62,516 nt of DNA from Streptomyces sp. SM10 (GTDB lineage: Bacteria > Actinomycetota > Actinomycetes > Streptomycetales > Streptomycetaceae). The stretch lies in assembly GCF_002910915.1 (NCBI RefSeq), contig NZ_NEUF01000047.1, positions 1-62,516 on the forward strand. The letters run 5' to 3'. Numbering within the stretch: position 1 is the stretch's first letter; every line of letters begins with the position of its first letter. Below, piece by piece: positions 1-8,894 of the stretch. The notes beneath the pieces were generated by a model. The model was given only the letters and a program-made list of their open reading frames with translations. It had not been told where the DNA came from and ran no database searches. A program made the position numbers and the translations under genes.

Positions 1-789
1 CCCGCCGGTGAAGGCGTCCCCCGCGCCCGTCGAATCGACCGGGGCACGGGCCGCCGCGGCGGGCACGCGCCCGGTCACCGTGCCGCCCGAGGCCATCAGG
101 GCGCCCCGGTCCCCGAGGGTGACGACGACCCGCCGGGCGTGACGGCTCAGCTTGGCCGCGGCGTCGGCGGGGTCGGGCAGCCCGGTCAGCTCGCGGGCCT
201 CGTCCGCGTTGGGCAGCAGGAGATCGACCCCGTCGACCAGGTCCAGGAACGCATCGGCGCCGAGGACGGCCAGGAACCCCGCCGAAGCAGGGTCCACGCT
301 CACCGGGACGCCCCGTCGCCGTGCCTCCCTCAGCGCGAGTGCTGCGGTCGCCCGGCTCGTCGACGCGAAGAGGAGATAGCCGGAGAGGTGGAGCCGGTCC
401 GCGCCGTCGAGCAGCGAGGGCGACCAGTCACCGGGGGAGAGGCGCAGGACCGCCCCGCTGTCGGTGAGGAAGGTGCGCTCGGCCGAGGGGTCGACCAGGG
501 CCACCACCGTCCCGGTCGGCGCGTCCTCGTCCACGGACAGGAGCGGACGCACCTTTGCCCGCCGCAGCGCATCCCGGTGCCAGGCCGCGGAGTCGGCTCC
601 CGCCCTGGCCAGCAGCCGCACGTCCGGGCATCCCGAACGCGCCGCCCAGCACGCCGCGTTGGCCCCGGCGCCGCCCGGCAGCGTGGTGATGCTCGCGGGC
701 GTGTCCGTGCCGTGGAGCGGACCGGCCCCGTGCCGTACGACCACGTCGGTGACCACCTCCCCGACGACGAGCAGGCCGCCCCCGCTCAC
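1..789 (-). CDS. psuK: PfkB-family carbohydrate kinase, probable pseudouridine kinase (3' end missing)
   Basis: The reading frame starts at a GTG (789-787) and runs off the left edge, so only the first 263 residues are visible. It shows the ribokinase/PfkB fold: an N-terminal GEVVTDVVV strand, the substrate-side motif LPGGAGANAA near residue 40, a central segment LLLPNADEARELTG, and the C-terminal anion hole/catalytic motif DSTGAGDAFTGG at the truncated end. Its GTGA start overlaps the stop of the pseudouridine-5'-phosphate glycosidase gene. Kinases in this position phosphorylate pseudouridine to the 5'-phosphate that the glycosidase then splits. The PfkB family is certain from motifs; the substrate is inferred from the partner gene only, and a ribokinase-like role on another nucleoside is the alternative. 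Confidence 0.85.
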   Translation of the reverse strand, partial: MSGGGLLVVGEVVTDVVVRHGAGPLHGTDTPASITTLPGGAGANAACWAARSGCPDVRLLARAGADSAAWHRDALRRAKVRPLLSVDEDAPTGTVVALVDPSAERTFLTDSGAVLRLSPGDWSPSLLDGADRLHLSGYLLFASTSRATAALALREARRRGVPVSVDPASAGFLAVLGADAFLDLVDGVDLLLPNADEARELTGLPDPADAAAKLSRHARRVVVTLGDRGALMASGGTVTGRVPAAAARAPVDSTGAGDAFTGG

Positions 790-1736
790 CGTGCCGCCTC
801 CACGGCGATCCGCGCGGCGAGCCGCACATTCCCGCGTACGGCCGCCAGGTTGGCCTCCAGGGAAGCGCCGCCGGTCTCCCGCATCAGGTGCTCCAGCAGG
901 AACGGGGTGACGGCCTGGCCGGTGATCCCCCGGGTCCGGCACGCTTCCAGAGCCGTGGCGAGCACCCGGTCGTGCACCACCGGGTCCAACTGCTCGTCCT
1001 GCGGTACGGGGTTGGCGATGATCAGTGCCGCGTCGGGCCCGCCCAGCTCCTTTCGGGCCCGCATCACCGCCGCCACCTCCCGCGGCGTACGGACCGTCCA
1101 GTCCACCGGCTCGCCCGAGCCGCTCAGATAGAAACCGGGGAACTCCTCCGTGCCGTAGCCGAGCACACCCACACCGAGGGTTTCGAGCCGCTGCAGCGTC
1201 GCGGGCACGTCCAGGATCGACTTCACGCCCGCGCACACCACCGTGATCCCGGTCCGGGCGAGCAGCCCGAGGTCCGCGGACTCGTCCTGTGTCCGGGTCC
1301 ACTCGCGGTGCACGCCGCCGAGCCCGCCGGTGGCGAAGACGCTCAGACCGGCCCGTGCCGCGAGAAACGCCGTGGCGGACACGGTGGTGGCCCCGTCGGC
1401 GCCCAGGGCCAGGGCGGGCGCGAGGTCGCGGTGGCCGAGCTTGCGCACACCGGGGTCCCCGGCGATCCGCTCCAACTGGGCGTCCGACAGGCCCACATGG
1501 GGGTGACCGTCCAGCACGGCGACCGTGGCGGGGACCGCACCCGCCTTCCGCACGAGCTCCTCCAGCTCCTGGGCGACATGGAGGTTGCGGGGGCGTGGCA
1601 GTCCGTGCGCGATGATCGTCGACTCGAGCGCGACCACGGGCCGTTGTTCCTCGACGGCCTCCAGCACCTCCTCGGAGAGCACGGACGCGTGGTTGCCGGA
1701 TTCCTGCGACAGGGGTGCCGATGGATTGAGAGGCAT
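786..1736 (-). CDS. psuG: Pseudouridine-5'-phosphate glycosidase
   Basis: A 316-residue member of the PsuG/IndA family, which reversibly cleaves the C-C glycosidic bond of pseudouridine 5'-phosphate to uracil and ribose 5-phosphate. Family residues are visible: the ALESTIIAHGLPRP block with its Glu (about residue 38), a Lys in VRKLGHRD (about 99), FATGGLGGVHREW (134-146) and the second active-site Lys in CAGVKSILDVPAT (about 172). ATG 1736 is chosen because the family usually begins about 35 residues before ESTIIAHG; an in-frame start at 1769 would add 11 residues. It is co-transcribed with the downstream kinase through a GTGA overlap. Together the two genes form a pseudouridine salvage/catabolism unit. 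Confidence 0.93.
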   Translation of the reverse strand: MPLNPSAPLSQESGNHASVLSEEVLEAVEEQRPVVALESTIIAHGLPRPRNLHVAQELEELVRKAGAVPATVAVLDGHPHVGLSDAQLERIAGDPGVRKLGHRDLAPALALGADGATTVSATAFLAARAGLSVFATGGLGGVHREWTRTQDESADLGLLARTGITVVCAGVKSILDVPATLQRLETLGVGVLGYGTEEFPGFYLSGSGEPVDWTVRTPREVAAVMRARKELGGPDAALIIANPVPQDEQLDPVVHDRVLATALEACRTRGITGQAVTPFLLEHLMRETGGASLEANLAAVRGNVRLAARIAVEAAR

Positions 1737-1860
1737 GCCCCATCTCTGTCGCGGGTGCCGCGGCCCCAAACCCGGACGGGACGGTACGCCACCGCGCGGT
1801 GGGGCGCCTGAGTCCCGTGGGGCGTGTGCGGCGCCGGTCAGGCCCCACGGCCCCCTGCGC

Positions 1861-1902
1861 CTTCGGTCAGGCGCGCTCGGTCAGGCGCCTTCGGTCAGGC
1901 GC
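1861..1902. repeat. Three tandem copies of a 14-bp unit
   Basis: The unit CTTCGGTCAGGCGC occurs at 1861-1874 and 1889-1902, with a copy differing at two positions at 1875-1888. The third copy contains the stop codon of the MFS gene on the minus strand, so the array lies at the 3' end of that gene and in the short gap before psuG. It may be simple replication slippage; no function is evident. Confidence 0.75.
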
Positions 1903-3175
1903 CTTCGGGCTTCGGGGCCGGACGGGCGAGCGCACGGCGCAGGGCGAGCCCGGCCATGGGGAGGAGCAGGCAGGCGGCTGTCGCGTTGAGCCACCCGTAC
2001 CCGAGGCGGGAGACGACGACTCCGGCGACCGCCCCGCCGATTCCGGCCGCGGCGTTCATCGTGAGGTCGGAGAGGCCCTGTGCTGCGGCCCGGGTGGCCT
2101 GCGGGACCGATTCGGTCAGCAGCGCCGAACCGCCGACCAGCCCGGCCGACCAGCCGAGGCCCAGCACGAACAGCCCCGCGGCCGTCCTGGCGTGCCCGCC
2201 GCCCGACGTGCCCGCGAGCGCCGCGGCACAGCACAGCAGCCCGGCGGCCAGCCCGATGACGGCGAGCCGGCCCACCTTGTCGGCGAGACGGCCCATCACG
2301 GGGGAGAAGGCGTACATGCCCGCGATGTGGCCGCTGATGACCAGGCCGATCAGCTGGATGTCCGCGCCGTGGTGCCCCAGGTGGACGGGGGTCATGACCA
2401 TGATGGAGACCATCGTGGTGTGGGACACCGCGACGGTCACCAGCGCGAGGCGGGCCATCGGGGAGGCACCGACGGCCGCGATTCCCGCCCGCAGCGAGCG
2501 GTTGGCGGCGGAACCCGAGCCCTCCGGGGAGAGCGCCCGGGCGGTGAGCAGGGGGTCGGGGCGCAGCAGCACGGCGACGAGGACGCCCGTGAGCAGGAAG
2601 ATGCCGGCTGCCCAGGCGAACGGGCCCGCGGTCTCCGGCACGGAGGTGCCCCGGAAGGCCCGGCCGGCCGGGGCCGCGATGTTCGGGCCGAGCACCGAAC
2701 CGATGGTGGTGGCCCAGATGACCGTGGAGATCGCCCGGGCGCGCCGGTCCGGCGCCGCGAGGTCGGCCGCCGCGAACCTCGCCTGGAGGTTGGCCGACGA
2801 ACCGGCGCCGAACCCGGCCATCCCGAGGAGGAGCAGCGGGAAGCTGCCCACGACCGTGGCGGTCACCACCAAGGAGGCCCCGAGCGCCCCGATCAGATAG
2901 GCCAGGACCAGCCCGGGGCGCCTGCCCCGGGACGTCATCAGTGCGGCCAGCGGCAGCGAGAGCAGCGCCGTACCCGTCACGGAGGCCGTCGGTGCCAGCC
3001 CGGACAGGGCTTCGGAGCCGCTCACCCCCGCCGCCAGGACCGGCGCGAGCGCGATGCCGATGGCCACACCGAGGCCGCCGAGTATCTGGCTGCCGATGAG
3101 GACGGCGGAGGTTCTGCGCTGGAGCTTCGGCAGGTCCGCGGTCGTGATCGGGGAGGCGGGGAAGGCAGTCGTCAC
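1895..3175 (-). CDS. MFS transporter (drug-efflux type)
   Basis: A 426-residue membrane protein with about 12 hydrophobic segments. The loop between TM2 and TM3 contains MTSRGRRPG, and the equivalent loop in the second half has MGRLADKVGRLA, the duplicated major-facilitator motif A. Start GTG 3175 (VTTAFPAS) is preferred over the further upstream ATG at 3202, since hydrophobic segments begin about 25 residues later. It points the same way as psuG/psuK with a short gap, and may serve that cluster or be independent. Its 3' end carries a 14-bp tandem repeat. The substrate cannot be read from sequence; the closest resemblance is to proton-driven exporters of small hydrophobic molecules. Confidence 0.85.
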   Translation of the reverse strand: MTTAFPASPITTADLPKLQRRTSAVLIGSQILGGLGVAIGIALAPVLAAGVSGSEALSGLAPTASVTGTALLSLPLAALMTSRGRRPGLVLAYLIGALGASLVVTATVVGSFPLLLLGMAGFGAGSSANLQARFAAADLAAPDRRARAISTVIWATTIGSVLGPNIAAPAGRAFRGTSVPETAGPFAWAAGIFLLTGVLVAVLLRPDPLLTARALSPEGSGSAANRSLRAGIAAVGASPMARLALVTVAVSHTTMVSIMVMTPVHLGHHGADIQLIGLVISGHIAGMYAFSPVMGRLADKVGRLAVIGLAAGLLCCAAALAGTSGGGHARTAAGLFVLGLGWSAGLVGGSALLTESVPQATRAAAQGLSDLTMNAAAGIGGAVAGVVVSRLGYGWLNATAACLLLPMAGLALRRALARPAPKPEGA

Positions 3176-3352
3176 CGCCGCAGTGTGCCAGCTCGCACGC
3201 ATGTACGGAACGGAGCGGGGTGCTGCCCGGCCACGCGCATTCCACGCCTGAGCCGCGGGCGCGCGGGGCGGCCAAGGGGCGGCACGCGGCGGGAGAGGCG
3301 GGTGACCGACGCGGGGCGCCGCGGGCGGTGTGCGGCCGGGGCGGGGAGCGCC

Positions 3353-3898
3353 TCAGAACAGCGGCTGCGGAAGTATCCCCTCCAGCGCCAGCAACCGCCG
3401 CTTCGTCTCCGCTCCGCCGCCGAAGCCGCCCAGCCCTCCGTCGCTCTCCACGACCCGGTGGCACGGCACCACCACCGGCAGCGGGTTGGAGCCCATGGCC
3501 GCCCCCACGGCCTGGGCGCCGCCCGGCCGGCCGGCACGGCTCGCCAGATCCCCGTACCCGACGACCGTCCCGTAGGGCACCCCGGAGGCCAGCTCGCGGA
3601 GGACCTCGCGGTGGAAGCCGGAGCTCAGCGACCAGTCCAGATCGAGGGAGAACTCCCGCAGCTCTCCGGCGAAGTACGCCGAGAGCTGGCGCACCGGACC
3701 GGCCAGCAGCGCGGAGTCCGGTGCTTCCACGAGCTCCGCGCCCAGCCGTGTCCGCAGCTGTCCGAGCGCCTTGTCCCGGACCGCCGGGCGCGCGTGGAAG
3801 CCGACGGTCACCAGGCCCGCCCGGGTGGCGGCGAGCAGGAGCGGGCCGATGTCGCTCGGCACGACGGACCACTCCACGACCTGTTCGCTGCTCTCCAT
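3353..3898 (-). CDS. ogt: Methylated-DNA--protein-cysteine S-methyltransferase
   Basis: A 181-residue suicide repair protein that transfers the alkyl group from O6-alkylguanine or O4-alkylthymine to its own cysteine. The active-site motif PCHRV occurs in VVVPCHRVVESDGG, preceded by the winged-helix segment VPYGTVVGYGDLASRAGRPGGAQAVG, which positions the recognition helix. Length and C-terminal GGG-ETKRRLLALEG match Ogt/MGMT single-domain enzymes, so this is not an Ada fusion. ATG 3898 sits six bases downstream of the -10 hexamer of an excellent RecA-NDp/PafBC-type promoter, so translation probably begins on a leaderless transcript. The gene therefore seems to be part of a DNA-damage regulon shared with uvrB and, more weakly, uvrC in this window. 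Confidence 0.95.
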   Translation of the reverse strand: MESSEQVVEWSVVPSDIGPLLLAATRAGLVTVGFHARPAVRDKALGQLRTRLGAELVEAPDSALLAGPVRQLSAYFAGELREFSLDLDWSLSSGFHREVLRELASGVPYGTVVGYGDLASRAGRPGGAQAVGAAMGSNPLPVVVPCHRVVESDGGLGGFGGGAETKRRLLALEGILPQPLF

Positions 3899-3904
3899 AC
3901 GACC

Positions 3905-3927
3905 ACGGTACGGCCGGCCACCGACAA
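3905..3927 (-). promoter_or_regulatory. RecA-NDp/PafBC-type damage promoter of ogt
   Basis: Read on the minus strand the site is TTGTCGGTG, eight bases, then TACCGT, followed after six bases (GGTCGT) by the ogt ATG. This matches the mycobacterial RecA-NDp consensus TTGTCRGTG-N8-TANNNT, recognised by RNA polymerase with the PafBC activator, at every defined position. Spacing to the ATG predicts a leaderless mRNA. Confidence 0.8.
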
Positions 3928-3942
3928 CGCCGTCCCGTCCGG

Positions 3943-4818
3943 CTACCGGCCGGTGGCGTCCCGGACGATGTCGGGGTTGTTGGTGATGATGCCGTCCACG
4001 CCGAACCCGGCCACCTCCGTCGCCTTCGCCGCGTCGTTCACCGTCCAGGTGTTGACCCGGAGCGGCTTCCCGTGGGCGCCCTTCAGCTTCTGCACCGCGG
4101 CGACGTACTCGGCGCCGATGGTCGTGTACGACGGGTTGATCTGGTCGGTGAACACCGCGTACGCCGGCAGTTCGGCCACCGTCGGGGTGCCGAGGAAGCC
4201 CGTGACGACGTCCGGACGCTGCGCGTGGACAGATTTCACACTCTCTGCACCGAAACTCTGGATGATCAGGCTGTGCCTGACGTGACGGCGGTCGAGCCAG
4301 CCCTCCTCGCGCAGGACCCGCAGGGTCTCCTTCTCGATCCCGGGGTAGATCTCCGGGCTCTTGATCTCCAGGAGCAGCTTCTGGCGGTTGCGCTCGAGGC
4401 GGTGCACGTACTGCGTGAGCGTCGGCACCCGGGCCCCCGCGAAGCGGGCGTCGAACCAGCGGCCCGCGTCCAGCTTCGCGATCTCCGCCGCGGTGAAGTC
4501 CTTGACGGCCCAGGGCGCGCGCCCGGGGAAGACCTCCTCGGCGTCGGTGGTCCGGCTCAGAGTGGTGTCGTGCACGACGACCAGCACACCGTCCTTGGTG
4601 AGCTGCACGTCGTTCTCGACCCAGTCGATGCCCAGGTCGTCGGCGGCGTCCACGGCGGCCAGGGTGTTCTCCGGGGCGTAGGCCGAGGCGCCCCGGTGGG
4701 CGTAGACGACCGGGCTGTCCTGGGCGGCCGAGGCCTGCGCCTGGCCGGCGGGCAGCAGGACGCAGGCGCCGAGCAGGGCGGCGACGGCGCCGGAAGCGGT
4801 GGCTGTGCGTGCGGACAC
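3943..4818 (-). CDS. Secreted glycerophosphodiester phosphodiesterase
   Basis: A 291-residue GDPD-family TIM barrel that hydrolyses glycerophosphodiesters to glycerol 3-phosphate and an alcohol. The HRGA motif with catalytic His is in VVYAHRGASAYAPENTLAA, followed by ENDVQLTKDGVLVVVHD with the metal-binding Glu/Asp and second His; IKSPE and the C-terminal NTWTVND are also family blocks. GTG 4818 is chosen because GAGGAG lies five bases upstream; the longer frame would add an unrelated N-terminus. The first 33 residues form a Sec signal peptide (positive start, hydrophobic core, Ala-x-Ala region before AAQDSP), so the enzyme should act outside the membrane, probably in phosphate and glycerol scavenging. 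It is divergent from the MHYT gene. Confidence 0.92.
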   Translation of the reverse strand: MSARTATASGAVAALLGACVLLPAGQAQASAAQDSPVVYAHRGASAYAPENTLAAVDAADDLGIDWVENDVQLTKDGVLVVVHDTTLSRTTDAEEVFPGRAPWAVKDFTAAEIAKLDAGRWFDARFAGARVPTLTQYVHRLERNRQKLLLEIKSPEIYPGIEKETLRVLREEGWLDRRHVRHSLIIQSFGAESVKSVHAQRPDVVTGFLGTPTVAELPAYAVFTDQINPSYTTIGAEYVAAVQKLKGAHGKPLRVNTWTVNDAAKATEVAGFGVDGIITNNPDIVRDATGR

Positions 4819-4966
4819 GTGTACTCCTCGCGTCGGAATGCGGACATGCAGAGATTCGCATCCGATCCCCAACGGACGGGAGGACGACGATGGCCATGTT
4901 GTGAACGGAATGTCGGGCACCGGATCCACGGAGGACCCAGAGGTGCATAAAATGCCGCTCTTATGT

Positions 4967-4994
4967 TTGCTTGCCGGGCCTTGCCCCTTAGGGT
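4967..4994 (+). promoter_or_regulatory. Candidate promoter of the MHYT gene
   Basis: A TTGCTT hexamer (4967-4972), 16 bases and TAGGGT (4989-4994) fit a vegetative Streptomyces promoter, and would start a message with about 32 bases of leader and a GAAGGG ribosome-binding site before ATG 5033. Assigned by eye only. Confidence 0.4.
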
Positions 4995-5032
4995 CACCCC
5001 GAACCCGGGCACACCGCGAAGGGCGTACCAGC

Positions 5033-5905
5033 ATGCAGGGCACAGTTGACGGATTCACCTACGGCCTCGTGACCCCCGTCACGGCCTTCCTCATGGCGTG
5101 TCTCGGCGCCGCGCTCGGTCTTCGCTGCACCACGCGGTCCCTGCGCACACGAGGGGTGTCCAGAGCCGGCTGGCTGGCCCTCGGCGCGACCTCCATAGGA
5201 TCGGGCATCTGGACGATGCACTTCATCGCGATGCTGGGCTTCACCGTCCGGGAGGCGCCGGTCAGCTACGACAGGCCCCTGACCTATGCCAGCCTCGCCG
5301 TGGCGGTCGTCATGGTCGGCGTCGGCATCTTCCTCGTCGGCTACCGGGGCGCCACCCGCATGGCGCTGGTCACCGGCGGGACGATCACCGGCCTCGGGGT
5401 CGCGTCCATGCACTACCTCGGCATGGCCGGGATGAACTTCGAGGGACGGTTCGAGTACGACACGCTCACCGTCGCCTTCTCCGTCGTCATCGCCGTGGTG
5501 GCCGCGACCGCCGCGCTGTGGGCGGCCGTCTCCGTCCACGGCTTCCTCCCGAGCCTCTGCGCCAGCGTGGTCATGGGCGTGGCCGTGAGCGGGATGCACT
5601 ACACGGGCATGGCCGCGCTCCAGGTGCACCTCCACCCCGACGCCGCACCGTCACCCCCCGGCGAGGACCCCACCTCGCTGCTCCTGCCGATGATGATCGG
5701 TCCCGGCTGCTTCCTGCTGCTCGCCGCGGTGGTCGTGATGATCGACCCCCTGATGGTGACCGGAACCCCGCAGGGTGCGGGCCGGCCGCTCGGCCACCAC
5801 CCCGGGAACGGCGCGCCCATGACCTCGATCCCCGTCCAGCGCCGCCACACTCCGCCCTACGAGACCGCCTCGCGCAGGGCGTACAGGCAGCCGCCGGACC
5901 ACTGA
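5033..5905 (+). CDS. MHYT-domain membrane sensor protein
   Basis: A 290-residue integral membrane protein of about seven helices. Three MHYT-type motifs at the outer ends of successive helices are clear: TMHFIAM, SMHYLGM and GMHYTGM. In the family these Met/His clusters are proposed to bind a metal, probably copper, and sense oxygen, CO or NO. Most MHYT domains in other bacteria are fused to GGDEF/EAL domains; here no output domain follows, only a Pro/Arg-rich cytoplasmic tail of about 50 residues. ATG 5033 follows a GAAGGG site; the frame upstream is non-coding. How it would signal is unknown. Confidence 0.9.
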   Translation: MQGTVDGFTYGLVTPVTAFLMACLGAALGLRCTTRSLRTRGVSRAGWLALGATSIGSGIWTMHFIAMLGFTVREAPVSYDRPLTYASLAVAVVMVGVGIFLVGYRGATRMALVTGGTITGLGVASMHYLGMAGMNFEGRFEYDTLTVAFSVVIAVVAATAALWAAVSVHGFLPSLCASVVMGVAVSGMHYTGMAALQVHLHPDAAPSPPGEDPTSLLLPMMIGPGCFLLLAAVVVMIDPLMVTGTPQGAGRPLGHHPGNGAPMTSIPVQRRHTPPYETASRRAYRQPPDH

Positions 5906-5915
5906 CAGCCCGCCG

Positions 5916-5938
5916 TTGTCAGTGGAGGGCCGTACCGT
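5916..5938 (+). promoter_or_regulatory. RecA-NDp/PafBC-type damage promoter of uvrB
   Basis: TTGTCAGTG (5916-5924), eight bases, TACCGT (5933-5938), then six bases to the uvrB ATG at 5945. This is a full match to TTGTCRGTG-N8-TANNNT. The expected start site falls on or next to the ATG, so the transcript is probably leaderless. The -35 region also forms the right arm of a 7-bp inverted repeat, ACTGACA (5901-5907)/TGTCAGT (5917-5923), which spans the stop codon of the MHYT gene. Confidence 0.82.
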
Positions 5939-5944
5939 GGTTGC

Positions 5945-8065
5945 ATGCGGCCAGTCTCGAAGATCGAACGTTCGGTGGCGCCTTTCGAGGTCGTCAGTCC
6001 CTACCAGCCCAGCGGTGACCAGCCCGCGGCCATCGCCGAGCTGGACCGGCGCGTGCGCGCAGGTGAGAAGGATGTCGTCCTGCTCGGCGCGACCGGCACG
6101 GGCAAGTCGGCGACGACCGCCTGGATGATCGAGAAGCTGCAGCGCCCCACCCTCGTGATGGCGCCGAACAAGACGCTGGCCGCCCAGCTGGCCAACGAGT
6201 TCCGCGAGCTCCTCCCGAACAACGCCGTGGAGTACTTCGTCTCGTACTACGACTACTACCAGCCCGAGGCGTACGTCCCGCAGTCGGACACCTACATCGA
6301 GAAGGACTCCTCGATCAACGAGGAGGTCGAGCGGCTGCGGCACTCCGCCACGAATTCGCTGCTCACCCGGCGCGACGTCGTCGTGGTCGCCTCCGTCTCC
6401 TGCATCTACGGTCTGGGCACCCCGCAGGAGTACGTGGACCGCATGGTCCAGCTCAAGGTCGGCGACGAGATCGACCGCGACCAGCTGCTCCGCCGCTTCG
6501 TCGAGATGCAGTACACCCGCAACGACCTGGCCTTCACCCGCGGTACCTTCCGGGTGCGCGGCGACACCATCGAGATCTTCCCGGTGTACGAGGAGCTGGC
6601 CGTCCGGATCGAGATGTTCGGCGACGAGATCGAGGCCCTCTCCACGCTCCACCCGCTCACCGGCGAGATCATCAGCGAGGACCGGTCGCTCCACGTCTTC
6701 CCCGCCAGCCACTACGTCGCGGGCCCCGAGCGTATGGAGAAGGCGGTCGGCCGCATCGAGAAGGAGCTGGAACAGCGCCTCGCCGAGCTGGAGAAGCAGG
6801 GCAAGATGCTGGAGGCCCAGCGGCTGCGCATGCGCACGACGTACGACATCGAGATGCTCCGCCAGATCGGCACCTGCTCCGGCGTCGAGAACTACTCGAT
6901 GCACTTCGACGACCGGGACCCCGGAACGGCCCCCCACACCCTCCTCGACTACTTCCCCGAGGACTTCCTCCTCGTCCTGGACGAGTCGCACGTCACCGTG
7001 CCGCAGATCGGCGCGATGTACGAGGGCGACGCCTCCCGGAAGCGGACCCTCGTCGACCACGGCTTCCGCCTGCCCTCGGCCCTGGACAACCGACCGCTGA
7101 AGTGGGAGGAGTTCCTGGGCCGGATCAACCAGACGGTCTACCTCTCCGCCACGCCCGGGAAGTACGAGCTGTCCCGGGGCGACGGATTCGTCGAGCAGAT
7201 CATCCGGCCCACCGGCCTCGTCGACCCGGAGGTCGTCGTCAAGCCCACCGAGGGCCAGATCGACGACCTGGTCCACGAGATCCGCGAGCGGACGGAGAAG
7301 GACGAGCGCGTCCTGGTCACCACCCTCACCAAGAAGATGTCCGAGGACCTCACGGACTACTTCCTCGAGCTGGGCATCCAGGTCCGCTACCTGCACAGCG
7401 ACGTCGACACGCTGCGCCGCATCGAGCTGCTGCGCGAGCTGCGATCCGGCGAGTACGACGTCCTGGTCGGCATCAACCTCCTGCGTGAGGGCCTCGACCT
7501 GCCCGAGGTGTCGCTCGTGGCCATCCTCGACGCGGACAAGCAGGGTTTCCTGCGCTCCGGCACCTCGCTGATCCAGACCATCGGACGTGCCGCCCGTAAC
7601 GTCTCGGGGCAGGTCCACATGTACGCCGACAAGGTGACCCCCGCGATGGCGCAGGCCATCGACGAGACCAACCGCCGCCGCGAGAAGCAGATCGCCTACA
7701 ACACCGAGCGCGGGGTCGACCCGCAGCCGCTCCGCAAGAAGATCAACGACATCGTCGCGTCCATCGCCCGCGAGGAGGTCGACACCGAGCAGCTGCTCGG
7801 GACCGGCTACCGGCAGGCCAAGGACACCAAGGCGCCCGTCCCCTCGCTGGGAGGCAAGGCCGCCGGTGGCGGCAAGACGAAGAAGGACGGCGCGGTGGTC
7901 ACGGACCGGCCCGCCACGGAGCTCGCGGGGATCATCGAGGAGATGACCGACCGCATGCGGGCGGCCGCCGCCGACCTGCAGTTCGAGGTCGCCGCCCGGC
8001 TGCGTGACGAGGTGGGGGAGCTGAAGAAGGAGCTGCGCCAGATGAGGGAAGCGGGGCTGGCCTGA
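5945..8065 (+). CDS. uvrB: Excinuclease ABC subunit UvrB
   Basis: A full-length 706-residue UvrB, the damage-verifying DNA helicase of nucleotide excision repair. Walker A GATGTGKS lies at 48-55; the beta-hairpin that inserts between strands is the Tyr-rich segment [13 protein letters not shown] near 101-113; the Walker B/DESH motif is in [12 protein letters not shown]; helicase motif VI is QTIGRAARN. The C-terminal coiled-coil UVR domain that binds UvrC is present (about 660-706). Between it and the core is a Lys/Gly-rich linker. The ATG is 6 bases from the -10 element of a PafBC-type promoter. The gene stands alone, with uvrA and uvrC downstream in the same window but in separate transcription units. 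Confidence 0.98.
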   Translation: MRPVSKIERSVAPFEVVSPYQPSGDQPAAIAELDRRVRAGEKDVVLLGATGTGKSATTAWMIEKLQRPTLVMAPNKTLAAQLANEFRELLPNNAVEYFVSYYDYYQPEAYVPQSDTYIEKDSSINEEVERLRHSATNSLLTRRDVVVVASVSCIYGLGTPQEYVDRMVQLKVGDEIDRDQLLRRFVEMQYTRNDLAFTRGTFRVRGDTIEIFPVYEELAVRIEMFGDEIEALSTLHPLTGEIISEDRSLHVFPASHYVAGPERMEKAVGRIEKELEQRLAELEKQGKMLEAQRLRMRTTYDIEMLRQIGTCSGVENYSMHFDDRDPGTAPHTLLDYFPEDFLLVLDESHVTVPQIGAMYEGDASRKRTLVDHGFRLPSALDNRPLKWEEFLGRINQTVYLSATPGKYELSRGDGFVEQIIRPTGLVDPEVVVKPTEGQIDDLVHEIRERTEKDERVLVTTLTKKMSEDLTDYFLELGIQVRYLHSDVDTLRRIELLRELRSGEYDVLVGINLLREGLDLPEVSLVAILDADKQGFLRSGTSLIQTIGRAARNVSGQVHMYADKVTPAMAQAIDETNRRREKQIAYNTERGVDPQPLRKKINDIVASIAREEVDTEQLLGTGYRQAKDTKAPVPSLGGKAAGGGKTKKDGAVVTDRPATELAGIIEEMTDRMRAAAADLQFEVAARLRDEVGELKKELRQMREAGLA

Positions 8066-8196
8066 CCCATGGGGCCCGCAGTGTTGCAGGACCGACACGA
8101 AAACGGCCCTTCACTCCTTCCCGCCCGGAGGGACTGCGTAGGGTGCGGGGAAACCGCACACCGACGGTTGCGGGGCAAGCGGAGAGGGGACAGCGC

Positions 8197-8775
8197 GTGA
8201 CGGTCAACATGACCAAGGGCCAGGCCATCAGCCTGCAGAAGAGCGACGGGGGGACCCTGACCGCGGTACGGATGGGGCTCGGCTGGCAGGCGGCCCCGCG
8301 CCGTGGGCTGTTCGGCTCGCGTACCAGGGAGATCGACCTGGACGCCTCGGCGGTGCTCTTCGCCGACAAGCAGCCCGTGGACGTCGTGTTCTTCCGCCAC
8401 CTGGTCAGCGACGACGGTTCGGTCAAGCACACCGGCGACAACCTGGTCGGCGGCGCCGGCTCCGGCGGCGACGACGAGGCGATCCTCGTCGACCTGCAGC
8501 GGGTCCCGGTCCACATCGACCAGATCGTCTTCACGGTGAACTCGTTCACCGGCCAGACGTTCCAGGAGGTGCGACACGCCTTCTGCCGCATCGTCGACGA
8601 GACCAACGGCCAGGAGCTCGCCCGCTACACGCTGGACGGCGGCGGCCAGTACACGGCGCAGATCATGGCGAAGGTCCACCGCGCGGGCAACGCATGGCAG
8701 ATGACCGCCCTCGGCAACCCGGCCAACGGGCGGACCTTCCAGGACCTGATGCCGGCGATCCTGCCGCACCTGTAG
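8197..8775 (+). CDS. TerD-family stress protein
   Basis: A 192-residue TerD/CABP-type protein. The fold-defining segments are MTKGQAISLQK at the N-terminus, LGWQ, EIDLDASAVLF, and the acidic calcium-binding stretch GDNLVGGAGSGGDDEAILVDLQRVP, followed by INSFTGQTF-type residues and the C-terminal GNAWQMTALG. GTG 8197 is chosen because GGAGAGGGGA lies just upstream and homologues begin at MTVNMTKGQ; the longer frame from 8143 has no such site. TerD proteins bind Ca2+ and belong to tellurite/chemical-stress and phage-inhibition systems; in Streptomyces, TerD-type proteins affect development. The next gene is a second TerD-type protein and terC follows. Confidence 0.93.
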   Translation: MTVNMTKGQAISLQKSDGGTLTAVRMGLGWQAAPRRGLFGSRTREIDLDASAVLFADKQPVDVVFFRHLVSDDGSVKHTGDNLVGGAGSGGDDEAILVDLQRVPVHIDQIVFTVNSFTGQTFQEVRHAFCRIVDETNGQELARYTLDGGGQYTAQIMAKVHRAGNAWQMTALGNPANGRTFQDLMPAILPHL

Positions 8776-8894
8776 ACGCGACGGGACACGGGCGACACCC
8801 GGTCCCCGGACCCGTACGAGCAGCTCCCGGAGGCACGGCCGCCGGGGGCTGCGCCCATGGGCAGCACCACACCGAACGTCGAGGGGACAGGGCT

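Noticed and set aside
1799..4285. Very long plus-strand frames over the MFS, ogt and phosphodiesterase genes
   Set aside because: They are Arg/Gly/Pro-rich antisense shadows caused by high GC; the minus strand carries recognisable protein families throughout.
4894..4916. PHO-box or Rex-site fragment (GTTCACA/TTGTGAAC) in the gap between the glycerophosphodiesterase and MHYT genes
   Set aside because: A single half-unit with no adjacent direct repeat for PhoP, and no second half TTCACA for Rex.
5651..8098. 815-codon minus-strand frame over uvrB
   Set aside because: Antisense shadow of uvrB: its composition mirrors complementary codons, and it shows no domain.
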